The notes under the pieces: model-generated
The model's database searches: none
The model's input: the letters and a program-made list of their open reading frames with translations, nothing else
Told to the model about the DNA's origin: nothing
In this document: positions 1-6,097 of the stretch, in pieces
Numbering within the stretch: the stretch's first letter is position 1
How the letters are laid out: each line of letters starts with the position of its first letter
NCBI GenBank assembly: GCA_002434915.1
Contig: DJLG01000029.1
Location: forward strand, 1-7,890
DNA: 7,890 nt
Direction: 5' to 3'
Source: Proteobacteria bacterium UBA6522
GTDB taxonomy: Bacteria > Pseudomonadota > Gammaproteobacteria > Steroidobacterales > Rariloculaceae
Position numbers and translations under genes: made by a program

Positions 1-380
1 ACTACCAGTGGTCCACGCGTTAAATCTCCCCCTATTAGGCTAACGCCGTATTCATTTGCTAAACCAAAAAAACCATTCGAGAATTTAGCTAACCACTCAT
101 CCTGAGCATTTTCCATAGTTAAGGCGAGAGTACACCAACGTGGCTCTGCTCCCATTGCAGCCAAATCACTTAGATTAGCTGCAAGCACCCGATAACCAAC
201 AACGTCACCAGATGTTTCGCTAGGAAAATGTATGCCTGATACCATGGTGTCGGTTGTAACAACCATCGGTCCCGCCACTTCCACAACTGCCGCATCATCC
301 CCTATTCCCAATAAAACAGCAGAATCCTCAGTTGATCGCTGAAAATACTTCGAAATGACTTGAAACTCATCTTGTCCCAT
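1..380 (-). CDS. thiL: Thiamine-monophosphate kinase, N-terminal part (cut by left window edge)
   Basis: ThiL phosphorylates thiamine monophosphate with ATP to give thiamine diphosphate, the active cofactor, in the cytoplasm. I translated 126 complete codons from the ATG at 380; the frame stays open to position 1, so about the last 60% of the usual ~325-residue protein lies outside the window. The visible part carries the family signatures: GIGDDAA (residues 25-31, metal and nucleotide binding), TTDT (42-45), NLSDLAAMGA (69-78) and IGGDLTRGP (116-124). It follows nusB after a 13-bp gap, the usual nusB-thiL order in Gammaproteobacteria. No clear Shine-Dalgarno sequence precedes the ATG, so translation may be coupled to nusB. 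This identification is based on motif and order agreement with E. coli ThiL, recalled rather than searched. Confidence 0.96.
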   Translation of the reverse strand, partial: MGQDEFQVISKYFQRSTEDSAVLLGIGDDAAVVEVAGPMVVTTDTMVSGIHFPSETSGDVVGYRVLAANLSDLAAMGAEPRWCTLALTMENAQDEWLAKFSNGFFGLANEYGVSLIGGDLTRGPLV

Positions 381-393
381 AGGATTTATTTAA

Positions 394-819
394 CTACGGT
401 TTATGATCTTCTTTTGAATACCTATCAAGAACGGCATTTATAAACCTAAAGCAGTCCTTAGGCCCATAGCGCTTTGCAAGCTCCACCGCTTCATTAATTG
501 AAACCTTTTTTGGAATATCGCGCCGCTCACTTAGTTCCGCAATAGACAATAGAAGCACTGCTCGACTAATTGCGTCCAGTTGTTTTACTTCCCGATCTGC
601 ATGCTTTCCAATAGCAGCATCAAGAAAATTAATTTTATTCAAGATAATACCGAGAAGGTCTTTGAAATAGTCTTGATCTATGCGGCCATACTCTGGCTTG
701 TCTGCAAACTGGCTTCTAATTTCACTTTCGCTATGATCGGCGAGCTGCCACTGATATAGAGCTTTTACAATAAGTTCGCGTGCACCACGCCTTGATCGCA
801 ATGAGCTTTCATCTGTCAC
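394..819 (-). CDS. nusB: Transcription antitermination factor NusB
   Basis: NusB binds boxA RNA together with NusE (ribosomal protein S10) and promotes antitermination on rRNA operons. The product is 141 residues, close to the 139 of E. coli NusB. The N-terminal RRGARELIVKALYQWQL stretch (about residues 10-26) is the RNA-binding Arg/Lys-rich helix of the family, and the C-terminal half has the conserved pattern SINEAVELAKRYG (about 107-119) followed by FINAVLDR. The start is a GTG at 817-819; the frame closes upstream at the ribH stop 21 bp away and there is no nearby in-frame ATG, so the GTG is the only sensible start. I see no strong Shine-Dalgarno sequence. It lies between ribH and thiL, its usual place in gammaproteobacterial riboflavin operons. 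Confidence 0.96.
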   Translation of the reverse strand: MTDESSLRSRRGARELIVKALYQWQLADHSESEIRSQFADKPEYGRIDQDYFKDLLGIILNKINFLDAAIGKHADREVKQLDAISRAVLLLSIAELSERRDIPKKVSINEAVELAKRYGPKDCFRFINAVLDRYSKEDHKP

Positions 820-840
820 GAGTATTTTTTGGACTATTAC

Positions 841-1326
841 TCAGCGCTCAAGCTGCCTGAGTAATGAAGCCATCTCAATAGTAGTTAAGGCAGCATCTAC
901 CCCTTTATTTCCTGCCTTAGCTCCTGCGCGCTCAATTGCCTGCTCGATAGTATCAACTGCAAGTACTCCAAACCCTATTGGCAAACTATGAGTTAACATC
1001 ACCTGATTAATACCATTGGCTGCCTGAGTAGCAACATGCTCAAAATGAGGAGTATCTCCACGTATAACACAACCAAGTGCGATTAAAGCATCGTGGCGCT
1101 TAGATTCTGCAAGCTTTTGCAGCGCTAATGAAATCTCAAAAGCGCCTGGAACTCTAACAAGCTCTATGTCTGCTTTATTAGTACCATGCTTAGTTAAAGT
1201 ATCTACTGCCGCACTAATAAGACGGTCAACGATAAAATCATTAAACCTCGAGGCTACGATTCCAAAACGCAGACCATGTCCGTTTAAATTACCTTCAGTG
1301 TTAATTATTCGTTCATCCATAAGCAC
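841..1326 (-). CDS. ribH: 6,7-dimethyl-8-ribityllumazine synthase
   Basis: RibH condenses 5-amino-6-ribitylamino-uracil with 3,4-dihydroxy-2-butanone 4-phosphate to form lumazine, the penultimate riboflavin step. The family typically assembles as pentamers or 60-mer capsids. Seen in the sequence, numbered from the GTG start: ASRFN (25-29, substrate stacking), PGAFEI (60-65), GDTPHFEHV (90-98) with the expected catalytic His97, and ERAGAKAGNKG (132-142) with the phosphate-binding Arg133. Length is 161 residues, ordinary for the family. The GTG start overlaps the ribBA stop by one base (TAGTG). An in-frame ATG two codons later (1318-1320) is an alternative. The nearest Shine-Dalgarno-like AAGGA (1339-1343) lies 12 bases before the GTG and 18 before the ATG, so the GTG is slightly favoured and coupling to ribBA is likely. 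Confidence 0.97.
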   Translation of the reverse strand: MLMDERIINTEGNLNGHGLRFGIVASRFNDFIVDRLISAAVDTLTKHGTNKADIELVRVPGAFEISLALQKLAESKRHDALIALGCVIRGDTPHFEHVATQAANGINQVMLTHSLPIGFGVLAVDTIEQAIERAGAKAGNKGVDAALTTIEMASLLRQLER

Positions 1327-2495
1327 TACTTTACGTCATCCTTAACAGAACTGCCTTCAGAAGATATGTATTCAACTATTTCCAACCCAAAACCGGAAAT
1401 AGCATACATATTTTTCGGGGCACTCAACACTCTCATTTTCTGTACTCCTAGCGACCTAAGAATTTGAGCACCAGTACCATATGTCTTGAGCTCAGCAGTA
1501 TGATCACGCCCTATCAAAAACTCATCCTGTTTTTCCTGAAGTCCTCTGAATGACTGCATAAGGTTTTTGGGAAGCTCTTCCTGACGAAGGATTACCACAA
1601 CGCCGCAACCTTCCTCTGCTATTAACTGCATTGCATCTCGTAACGGCCACCCTAATTTCGAATCCTTGATGCCAATAACATCACTAAGGGTATCTTGTAT
1701 GTGCACTCGAACTAAAGTGGGTGTCTCAGCATTTGGTTCACCTCGAACCAAGGCTAAATGTACAGTACGATTAATATGATCTTCCATGCACACTAGTCGA
1801 AAGGGACCGAAATCAGTATCAACTATTTGCTCTGCAATAGCTTCAACAGACTCTTCCTTAGAAAGTCTATAACTGATTAATTCGGCGATGCTACCGATCT
1901 TTAAATCATGTTGACGTGCAAATCTCAACAGATCATCTCTACGGGCCATCGTTCCATCCTCATTAAGGATCTCTACAATTGCTGCCGCTGGCTCAAATCC
2001 TGCCAATCTGGCTAAATCACAACCTGCCTCTGTATGACCTGCACGACTTAATACGCCTCCAGACTGAGCTTTAAGAGGAAATACATGTCCAGGTTGCCGA
2101 AGATCATCTGGCATTGCTTCCCGAGCTACAGCCGCTCTTATCGTACAAGCCCGATCATGCGCTGAAATCCCTGTGGTAATCCCCTTAGCTGCCTCAATAG
2201 AAACTGTAAAATTAGTGCCTCGACTTCGCTCTGTATCACTAACCATCAATGGCAATCGTAACTGTTCACAACGATCGCCAGTCAACGTAAGGCAAATCAA
2301 CCCGCGACCATATCTCGCCATAAAGTTAATATCTTCAGAACTTACTTTACTGGCGACCATAATTAAGTCACCTTCATTCTCACGGTCCTCATCATCCATG
2401 ATGATAACCATCTTGCCGTCCTGAAGATCAGCAATGATTTCTTCCGTGCTGTTCAGCCCGGACCAGGCAGACTCATTCTTAGCTCGTGTAACCAT
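1326..2495 (-). CDS. ribBA: RibBA-type protein: active-looking DHBP synthase with a degenerate GTP cyclohydrolase II domain
   Basis: The N-terminal domain (about residues 15-210) is 3,4-dihydroxy-2-butanone 4-phosphate synthase, which makes the four-carbon substrate of RibH from ribulose 5-phosphate. It retains DDEDRENEGD (34-43), TTGISAHDR (107-115), PGHVFPL (135-141) and GHTEA (153-157), so it should be active. The C-terminal domain (about 217-380) is recognisably GTP cyclohydrolase II-like (FGPFRL, LVRVH at 261-265, LRSLGV), but by my alignment to E. coli RibA the three zinc cysteines are replaced by Asp268, Ser279 and Leu281, and the RQEGRNIG motif reads RQEELPKN (304-311). It therefore probably does not hydrolyse GTP, as is known for the RibBX-like proteins of other proteobacteria. 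The ATG lies inside ribE (17-bp overlap) with no clear Shine-Dalgarno sequence. About 13 residues precede the point where the family usually begins. Confidence 0.95.
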   Translation of the reverse strand: MVTRAKNESAWSGLNSTEEIIADLQDGKMVIIMDDEDRENEGDLIMVASKVSSEDINFMARYGRGLICLTLTGDRCEQLRLPLMVSDTERSRGTNFTVSIEAAKGITTGISAHDRACTIRAAVAREAMPDDLRQPGHVFPLKAQSGGVLSRAGHTEAGCDLARLAGFEPAAAIVEILNEDGTMARRDDLLRFARQHDLKIGSIAELISYRLSKEESVEAIAEQIVDTDFGPFRLVCMEDHINRTVHLALVRGEPNAETPTLVRVHIQDTLSDVIGIKDSKLGWPLRDAMQLIAEEGCGVVVILRQEELPKNLMQSFRGLQEKQDEFLIGRDHTAELKTYGTGAQILRSLGVQKMRVLSAPKNMYAISGFGLEIVEYISSEGSSVKDDVK

Positions 2496-3126
2496 GATTT
2501 TTTAGTAAATCTGTATTTATGCTCTGTGGGCTTTTCTCACACTCAGCAAACTTCTCTAGATATCGCGCAATGATATCAATCTCAATATTAACAGCGGTAC
2601 CAATACGATACCCAGCGATGACTGTAGTATCGCAAGTATGTGGAATAATATTCACATGAAATATTGAGTTTTCAACATCATTAACCGTCAAGCTAACCCC
2701 ATCAACCGCGATAGAACCCTTTTGAGCTAAGAAAGAACTAAGTTCGACCCCGGTTCGAATTCCAAACACAATCGATCGACCAGACTTCACTAAACTCTCT
2801 ACATGCCCAATACCGTCCACATGTCCTGTCACAAAATGTCCATCGAGCGAATCACCTAATAGCAGTGAACTCTCAAGATTCACCTTATCCCCTATCTTCC
2901 AGTTACCAAGAGTTGTCTTAGATAATGTCTCATGAGAAACGTCTGCCATAAAAACTTCATCTTTAGTATCGACTACAGTCAAACATGCACCATTGACAGC
3001 AACACTTGCTCCCAATCTAAGCTCTGATAAATCTACACCCTCAAATCCAATGGTTAAGCGTCGATCACCATCGACATCTATATGCTCTAAAACTTGGCCA
3101 GTGCCTTTTACTATTCCGCTAAACAC
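2479..3126 (-). CDS. ribE: Riboflavin synthase, alpha chain
   Basis: Riboflavin synthase dismutates two molecules of 6,7-dimethyl-8-ribityllumazine into riboflavin and a pyrimidine that RibH reuses. The 215-residue product begins MFSGIV, close to the family's MFTGIV, and shows the expected internal duplication: GASVAVNGACLTV in the first half (39-51) matches GSIAVDGVSLTVND in the second, each in a lumazine-binding barrel. Cys48, His97 and His102 (in GHFVTGHVDG) fall at the same numbers as in E. coli. The start is a GTG at 3124-3126, supported by an AGGA (3134-3137) seven bases upstream. It overlaps the end of ribD by 16 bp and its own end overlaps ribBA by 17 bp, so translation is probably coupled. 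The E. coli gene is also called ribC. Confidence 0.97.
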   Translation of the reverse strand: MFSGIVKGTGQVLEHIDVDGDRRLTIGFEGVDLSELRLGASVAVNGACLTVVDTKDEVFMADVSHETLSKTTLGNWKIGDKVNLESSLLLGDSLDGHFVTGHVDGIGHVESLVKSGRSIVFGIRTGVELSSFLAQKGSIAVDGVSLTVNDVENSIFHVNIIPHTCDTTVIAGYRIGTAVNIEIDIIARYLEKFAECEKSPQSINTDLLKNHGYTS

Positions 3127-4220
3127 GCAATAATCCTAATATCCTCACCAATCCTGCTTATATCTTGATATGTAACTTGAATACGTTGTTCAAGGCTTGC
3201 TAAAGGCTCTATAGAGAACATCCCATAAGAGTCAGCGCCAAGAAGATGAGGAGCAACATATATGACCAACTCATCAATTAATCCTGACTCCAGAAGGGCT
3301 CCGTTCAACTGAGCTCCAGCTTCAATCCAAACCTCATTGATTTCTAACTCTCCCAAACGCTCAATAACCTGCCTTAGGTCACATTGCTCAACGCCAGAAA
3401 CTCCCTCAATCATAACCCCTTTATCTCTCAGCACTTTAGCTTTGGACTGTGCATTTGACAAAGTAGATTGTTTTGTAAAAACAATAGTGTCTCCGGGCAA
3501 ATCTATTACCTTTGCCGAGTCCGGCGTTTGCAGGTGAGAATCAATGATTATTCGAAGGGGCTGCAAAACATTTTCGCTTAAATCTATCAATCTTGCATTT
3601 AGCGAGGGATCATCTTTAAGCACAGTACCAATCCCTGTGACAACAGCGCTAGATCGAGCTCGCCAATTATGAACATCAGCTCGAGAATCCTCGCCAGTAA
3701 TCCACTGACTTTCGCCACTTGCAAGGGCAGTACGTCCATCTAAACTAACTGCAAGCTTGCTTCTTATAAAGGGCCTTCCATGCTTCATTCTCATTAGATA
3801 GCCTGGATTTAAACTCGCCGCTAAATCTTCAAGTAACCCGTTCTCAATGATAATTCCAGCCTCTTTAAGCCTCCTCAATCCTTCTCCAGAAACCAATGGA
3901 TTTGGATCTATGGTTGAACACACTAAACGTGAAACTCCCGCATCGATCAGGGCCTCAACACAAGGCCCAGTTCGTCCGGTATGACAACAAGGCTCCAAAG
4001 TAACGAAGGCGGTTGCATTAAGGGCTTCTCGGCCAGCCTGCTCCAAAGCTATTATTTCTGCATGCGGGTTACCAGCTCGCTCATGCCAACCTTCACCAAT
4101 AATTTCACCAGCTTTAACTAAAACACAACCAACTCTGGGATTTGGATCGGTTGTATAAAGCCCCTTGCGTGCTAACTGCAATGCTCGGGTCATATAAGCC
4201 TTATTATTTTCGCCCGTCAT
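3111..4220 (-). CDS. ribD: Bifunctional riboflavin deaminase/reductase RibD
   Basis: RibD deaminates the pyrimidine made by GTP cyclohydrolase II and then reduces its ribosyl side chain with NADPH. The 369-residue length matches the two-domain family. The deaminase domain (about 1-145) has NPRVGCVLV (27-35), zinc ligands His53, Cys78 and Cys87 in the HAE and EPCCHTGRTGPC motifs, and Glu55 as proton shuttle. The reductase domain (about 148-369) opens with PFIRSKLAVSLDGRTA and contains the DDPSLNAR nucleotide-site motif. Both halves look intact. The ATG (4218-4220) overlaps the nrdR stop by one base (TAATG), a typical stop-restart junction, and the 3' end overlaps ribE. The nrdR-ribD pair is common in Gammaproteobacteria. 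Confidence 0.97.
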   Translation of the reverse strand: MTGENNKAYMTRALQLARKGLYTTDPNPRVGCVLVKAGEIIGEGWHERAGNPHAEIIALEQAGREALNATAFVTLEPCCHTGRTGPCVEALIDAGVSRLVCSTIDPNPLVSGEGLRRLKEAGIIIENGLLEDLAASLNPGYLMRMKHGRPFIRSKLAVSLDGRTALASGESQWITGEDSRADVHNWRARSSAVVTGIGTVLKDDPSLNARLIDLSENVLQPLRIIIDSHLQTPDSAKVIDLPGDTIVFTKQSTLSNAQSKAKVLRDKGVMIEGVSGVEQCDLRQVIERLGELEINEVWIEAGAQLNGALLESGLIDELVIYVAPHLLGADSYGMFSIEPLASLEQRIQVTYQDISRIGEDIRIIACLAE

Positions 4221-4723
4221 TAACTTTCATCATCAGACAAGAGAGACATCTGCTCACGATTAACTGGACCAGGAAGTGATTGAAGTTTTTCAATCTCTTT
4301 CTGAAACTCCGTAATATCCTGAAAACTTCGATATACCGATGCGTAGCGTACGTAGGCCACCTGATCTAGTTTGCGCAGTTCCTCCATGACCATGTCACCA
4401 ATTAATCGTCCGGAAACCTCACGTTCCCCCATTGTTTGAAGAAGGTGCGTCACACGCTCTATGCTTTTTTCAATATCCTCGCTTTTTACGGGTCTTTTTT
4501 CTAAAGCTCTCAATATGCCACTTCGTAACTTGATCTGATCAAAAGGTTCCCGACTATCATCACGCTTAATAACATGAGGCATAACAAGTTCAGCTGTCTC
4601 GAAGGTCGTATAACGCTCATCGCATTGTTGGCACTCACGTCGCCTACGCACCTGCCATCCTTCACCAGCTAAACGTGAATCAATTACCTTTGTTTCATCG
4701 TTATTACAAAATGGACAATGCAA
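4220..4723 (-). CDS. nrdR: Transcriptional repressor NrdR (TTG start)
   Basis: NrdR senses ATP/dATP through an ATP-cone domain and represses ribonucleotide reductase genes. Numbered from the TTG at 4721-4723, the product is 167 residues and begins MHCPFC, the canonical family N-terminus. Zinc-ribbon cysteines are Cys3, Cys6, Cys31 and Cys34, followed by ERYTTFE. The ATP-cone spans about 49-139 and includes KLRSGILRALEKRPV and YVRYASVYRSFQDI. An in-frame TTG four codons further upstream (4733-4735) would give a 171-residue form, but it lacks a ribosome binding site, and the purine run GGGGGA (4728-4733) sits 4 bases before the downstream TTG, so I chose that one. E. coli NrdR has 149 residues; the extra here is a C-terminal acidic tail (ending LLSDDES). 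It lies 22 bp downstream of glyA. Confidence 0.95.
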   Translation of the reverse strand: MHCPFCNNDETKVIDSRLAGEGWQVRRRRECQQCDERYTTFETAELVMPHVIKRDDSREPFDQIKLRSGILRALEKRPVKSEDIEKSIERVTHLLQTMGEREVSGRLIGDMVMEELRKLDQVAYVRYASVYRSFQDITEFQKEIEKLQSLPGPVNREQMSLLSDDES

Positions 4724-4727
4724 AAGT

Positions 4728-4733
4728 TCCCCC
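4728..4733 (-). promoter_or_regulatory. Ribosome binding site deciding the nrdR start
   Basis: A G-rich purine run (GGGGGA on the minus strand) lies four bases before the TTG at 4723. It overlaps the first codons of the longer reading, whose own TTG (4735) is preceded by only pyrimidine-rich or neutral sequence. This placement, together with the family N-terminus MHCPFC, supports initiation at 4723. Inferred from sequence only. Confidence 0.55.
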
Positions 4734-4745
4734 AATTAGCGGGCT

Positions 4746-6020
4746 TTATCCTTCCTCATAAACGGGAAAGCGGCTGCATAACTCAATAACATCAGAACGT
4801 ACTTTTTTCGTTACAACCTCTGTTTTCTTTTCGTCATGCAATACATCTAATACATCTGCAATCCAATTAGTGATCTGTGCCGTTTCTGATACCTGGAATC
4901 CTCTCGTTGTAATAGCAGGAGTCCCAATTCTAAGGCCACTTGTTACGCGAGGAGGCCGAGGGTCATTTGGCACTGCATTTTTATTAACTGTGATATTGGA
5001 CTGACTAAGAGCATCCTCAGCCGCTTGTCCCGTAATGTCCTGTTTGATGAGATCAACTAACATCAAATGATTATCAGTCCCTCCCGAAACAATTTTATAA
5101 CCTCGTTCAATAAGCGTCTGAGCCATACAGCGTGCATTTTCCACTACCTGTTTCTGATAGACCTTAAATTCCGGTTCAAGCGCCTCCAATAACGCAACCG
5201 CCTTTGCAGCGATCACATGCATCAAAGGACCACCCTGGACACCTGGAAATACTAAAGAATTAAACCGTTTTGTTAATTCAGCATTCTCACGTGCAAGTAT
5301 TAATCCGCCTCGGGGTCCACGAAGAGTCTTGTGTGTGGTAGTAGTAGTTACATCCGCAATTGAGACCGGGTTCGGATAAAGACCTGCTGCAACAAGACCA
5401 GCAACATGAGCCATATCAACTAATAAATAAGCATTAACCTCATCAGCAACATCTCGAAAACGTTGCCAATCAATAATTCTGGAATAGGCAGAAAACCCAG
5501 CTACTATAACTTTAGGTTTATGCTTAATTGCCAATTCACGGACTATGTCATAATTAATTTGCCCACTCTCTTCATCAATACCGTACTGAAAAACCTCAAA
5601 TATCTTTCCTGAAAAGTTGACCTTTGATCCATGCGTTAAATGCCCTCCATGAGACAAACTCATACCTAATAGTCTGTCACCTGGCTTCATCATCGCAAGA
5701 TAGGCAGCGGCATTAGCTTGAGAACCTGAATGTGGCTGGACATTTGCGTAATCAGCATTAAAAAGTTGCATTGCTCTATCAATCGCCAACTGTTCTGCAA
5801 CATCAACATGTTCACATCCAGCGTAGTAACGTCGACCCGGATAACCCTCAGCATATTTATTTGTTAAGACCGAGCCCTGAGCTTCAAGCACACGAGGGCT
5901 TGCAAAATTCTCCGAGGCGATAAGTTCTATATGCTCTTCCTGGCGACATCGTTCTGCCTCCATCGCCTCAAATAAAGCATGGTCAAACCCTTTAATCTGG
6001 AAATCGTCCTTGTGCATCAT
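4746..6020 (-). CDS. glyA: Serine hydroxymethyltransferase
   Basis: SHMT interconverts serine and glycine while moving a one-carbon unit to tetrahydrofolate, feeding purine, thymidylate and methionine synthesis. The 424-residue length is near the 417 of E. coli GlyA. Visible motifs are EEHIELIASEN (28-38), NKYAEGYPGRRYYAGCE (54-70), QPHSGSQAN (95-103), SHGGHLTHG (123-131), VDMAHVAGLVAAG (201-213) and TTTTHKTLRGPRGG (226-239) with Lys231 as the pyridoxal-phosphate lysine. The gene begins with two tandem ATGs (6018-6020 and 6015-6017). An AGGA (6026-6029) lies 5 bases before the first and 8 before the second, so the second may be the true start and the protein then has 423 residues. It precedes nrdR by 22 bp and probably shares its transcript. 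Confidence 0.98.
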   Translation of the reverse strand: MMHKDDFQIKGFDHALFEAMEAERCRQEEHIELIASENFASPRVLEAQGSVLTNKYAEGYPGRRYYAGCEHVDVAEQLAIDRAMQLFNADYANVQPHSGSQANAAAYLAMMKPGDRLLGMSLSHGGHLTHGSKVNFSGKIFEVFQYGIDEESGQINYDIVRELAIKHKPKVIVAGFSAYSRIIDWQRFRDVADEVNAYLLVDMAHVAGLVAAGLYPNPVSIADVTTTTTHKTLRGPRGGLILARENAELTKRFNSLVFPGVQGGPLMHVIAAKAVALLEALEPEFKVYQKQVVENARCMAQTLIERGYKIVSGGTDNHLMLVDLIKQDITGQAAEDALSQSNITVNKNAVPNDPRPPRVTSGLRIGTPAITTRGFQVSETAQITNWIADVLDVLHDEKKTEVVTKKVRSDVIELCSRFPVYEEG

Positions 6021-6097
6021 CAGCTTCCTATGCCGTAGTAATGGTTCTTAATCAATCTGTTTAGGATTGTACCTCTAAGACAGAATCGTTTGTGTGC
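6021..6097 (-). promoter_or_regulatory. Intergenic region before glyA with a weak possible promoter
   Basis: This 77-bp gap separates the deacetylase stop from the glyA start. On the minus strand a TACAAT (6066-6071) matches five of six bases of the sigma-70 -10 box, but I find no good -35 box at 16-18 bp spacing. The spacing to the glyA ATG (about 45 bp) would suit a promoter. The same bases lie in the loop region of an imperfect inverted repeat (6056-6084). There is no T-run and so no clear terminator; read-through from the upstream gene is equally possible. Confidence 0.3.
6056..6084. repeat. Imperfect inverted repeat in the glyA leader
   Basis: The arms TCTGT (6056-6060) and ACAGA (6080-6084) pair, as do the adjoining TTAG (6061-6064) and CTAA (6075-6078), giving about 9-10 base pairs with single-base bulges around a 7-base loop. 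No run of T follows on either strand, so it does not look like an intrinsic terminator. It could be an operator, a weak RNA hairpin or chance. Confidence 0.3.

Noticed and set aside
2173..2424. Plus-strand open frame of 83 codons
   Set aside because: Antisense to the conserved DHBP synthase domain of ribBA; composition reflects the opposite strand.
3337..3537. Plus-strand open frame of 66 codons
   Set aside because: Antisense to the RibD reductase domain, with no family resemblance.
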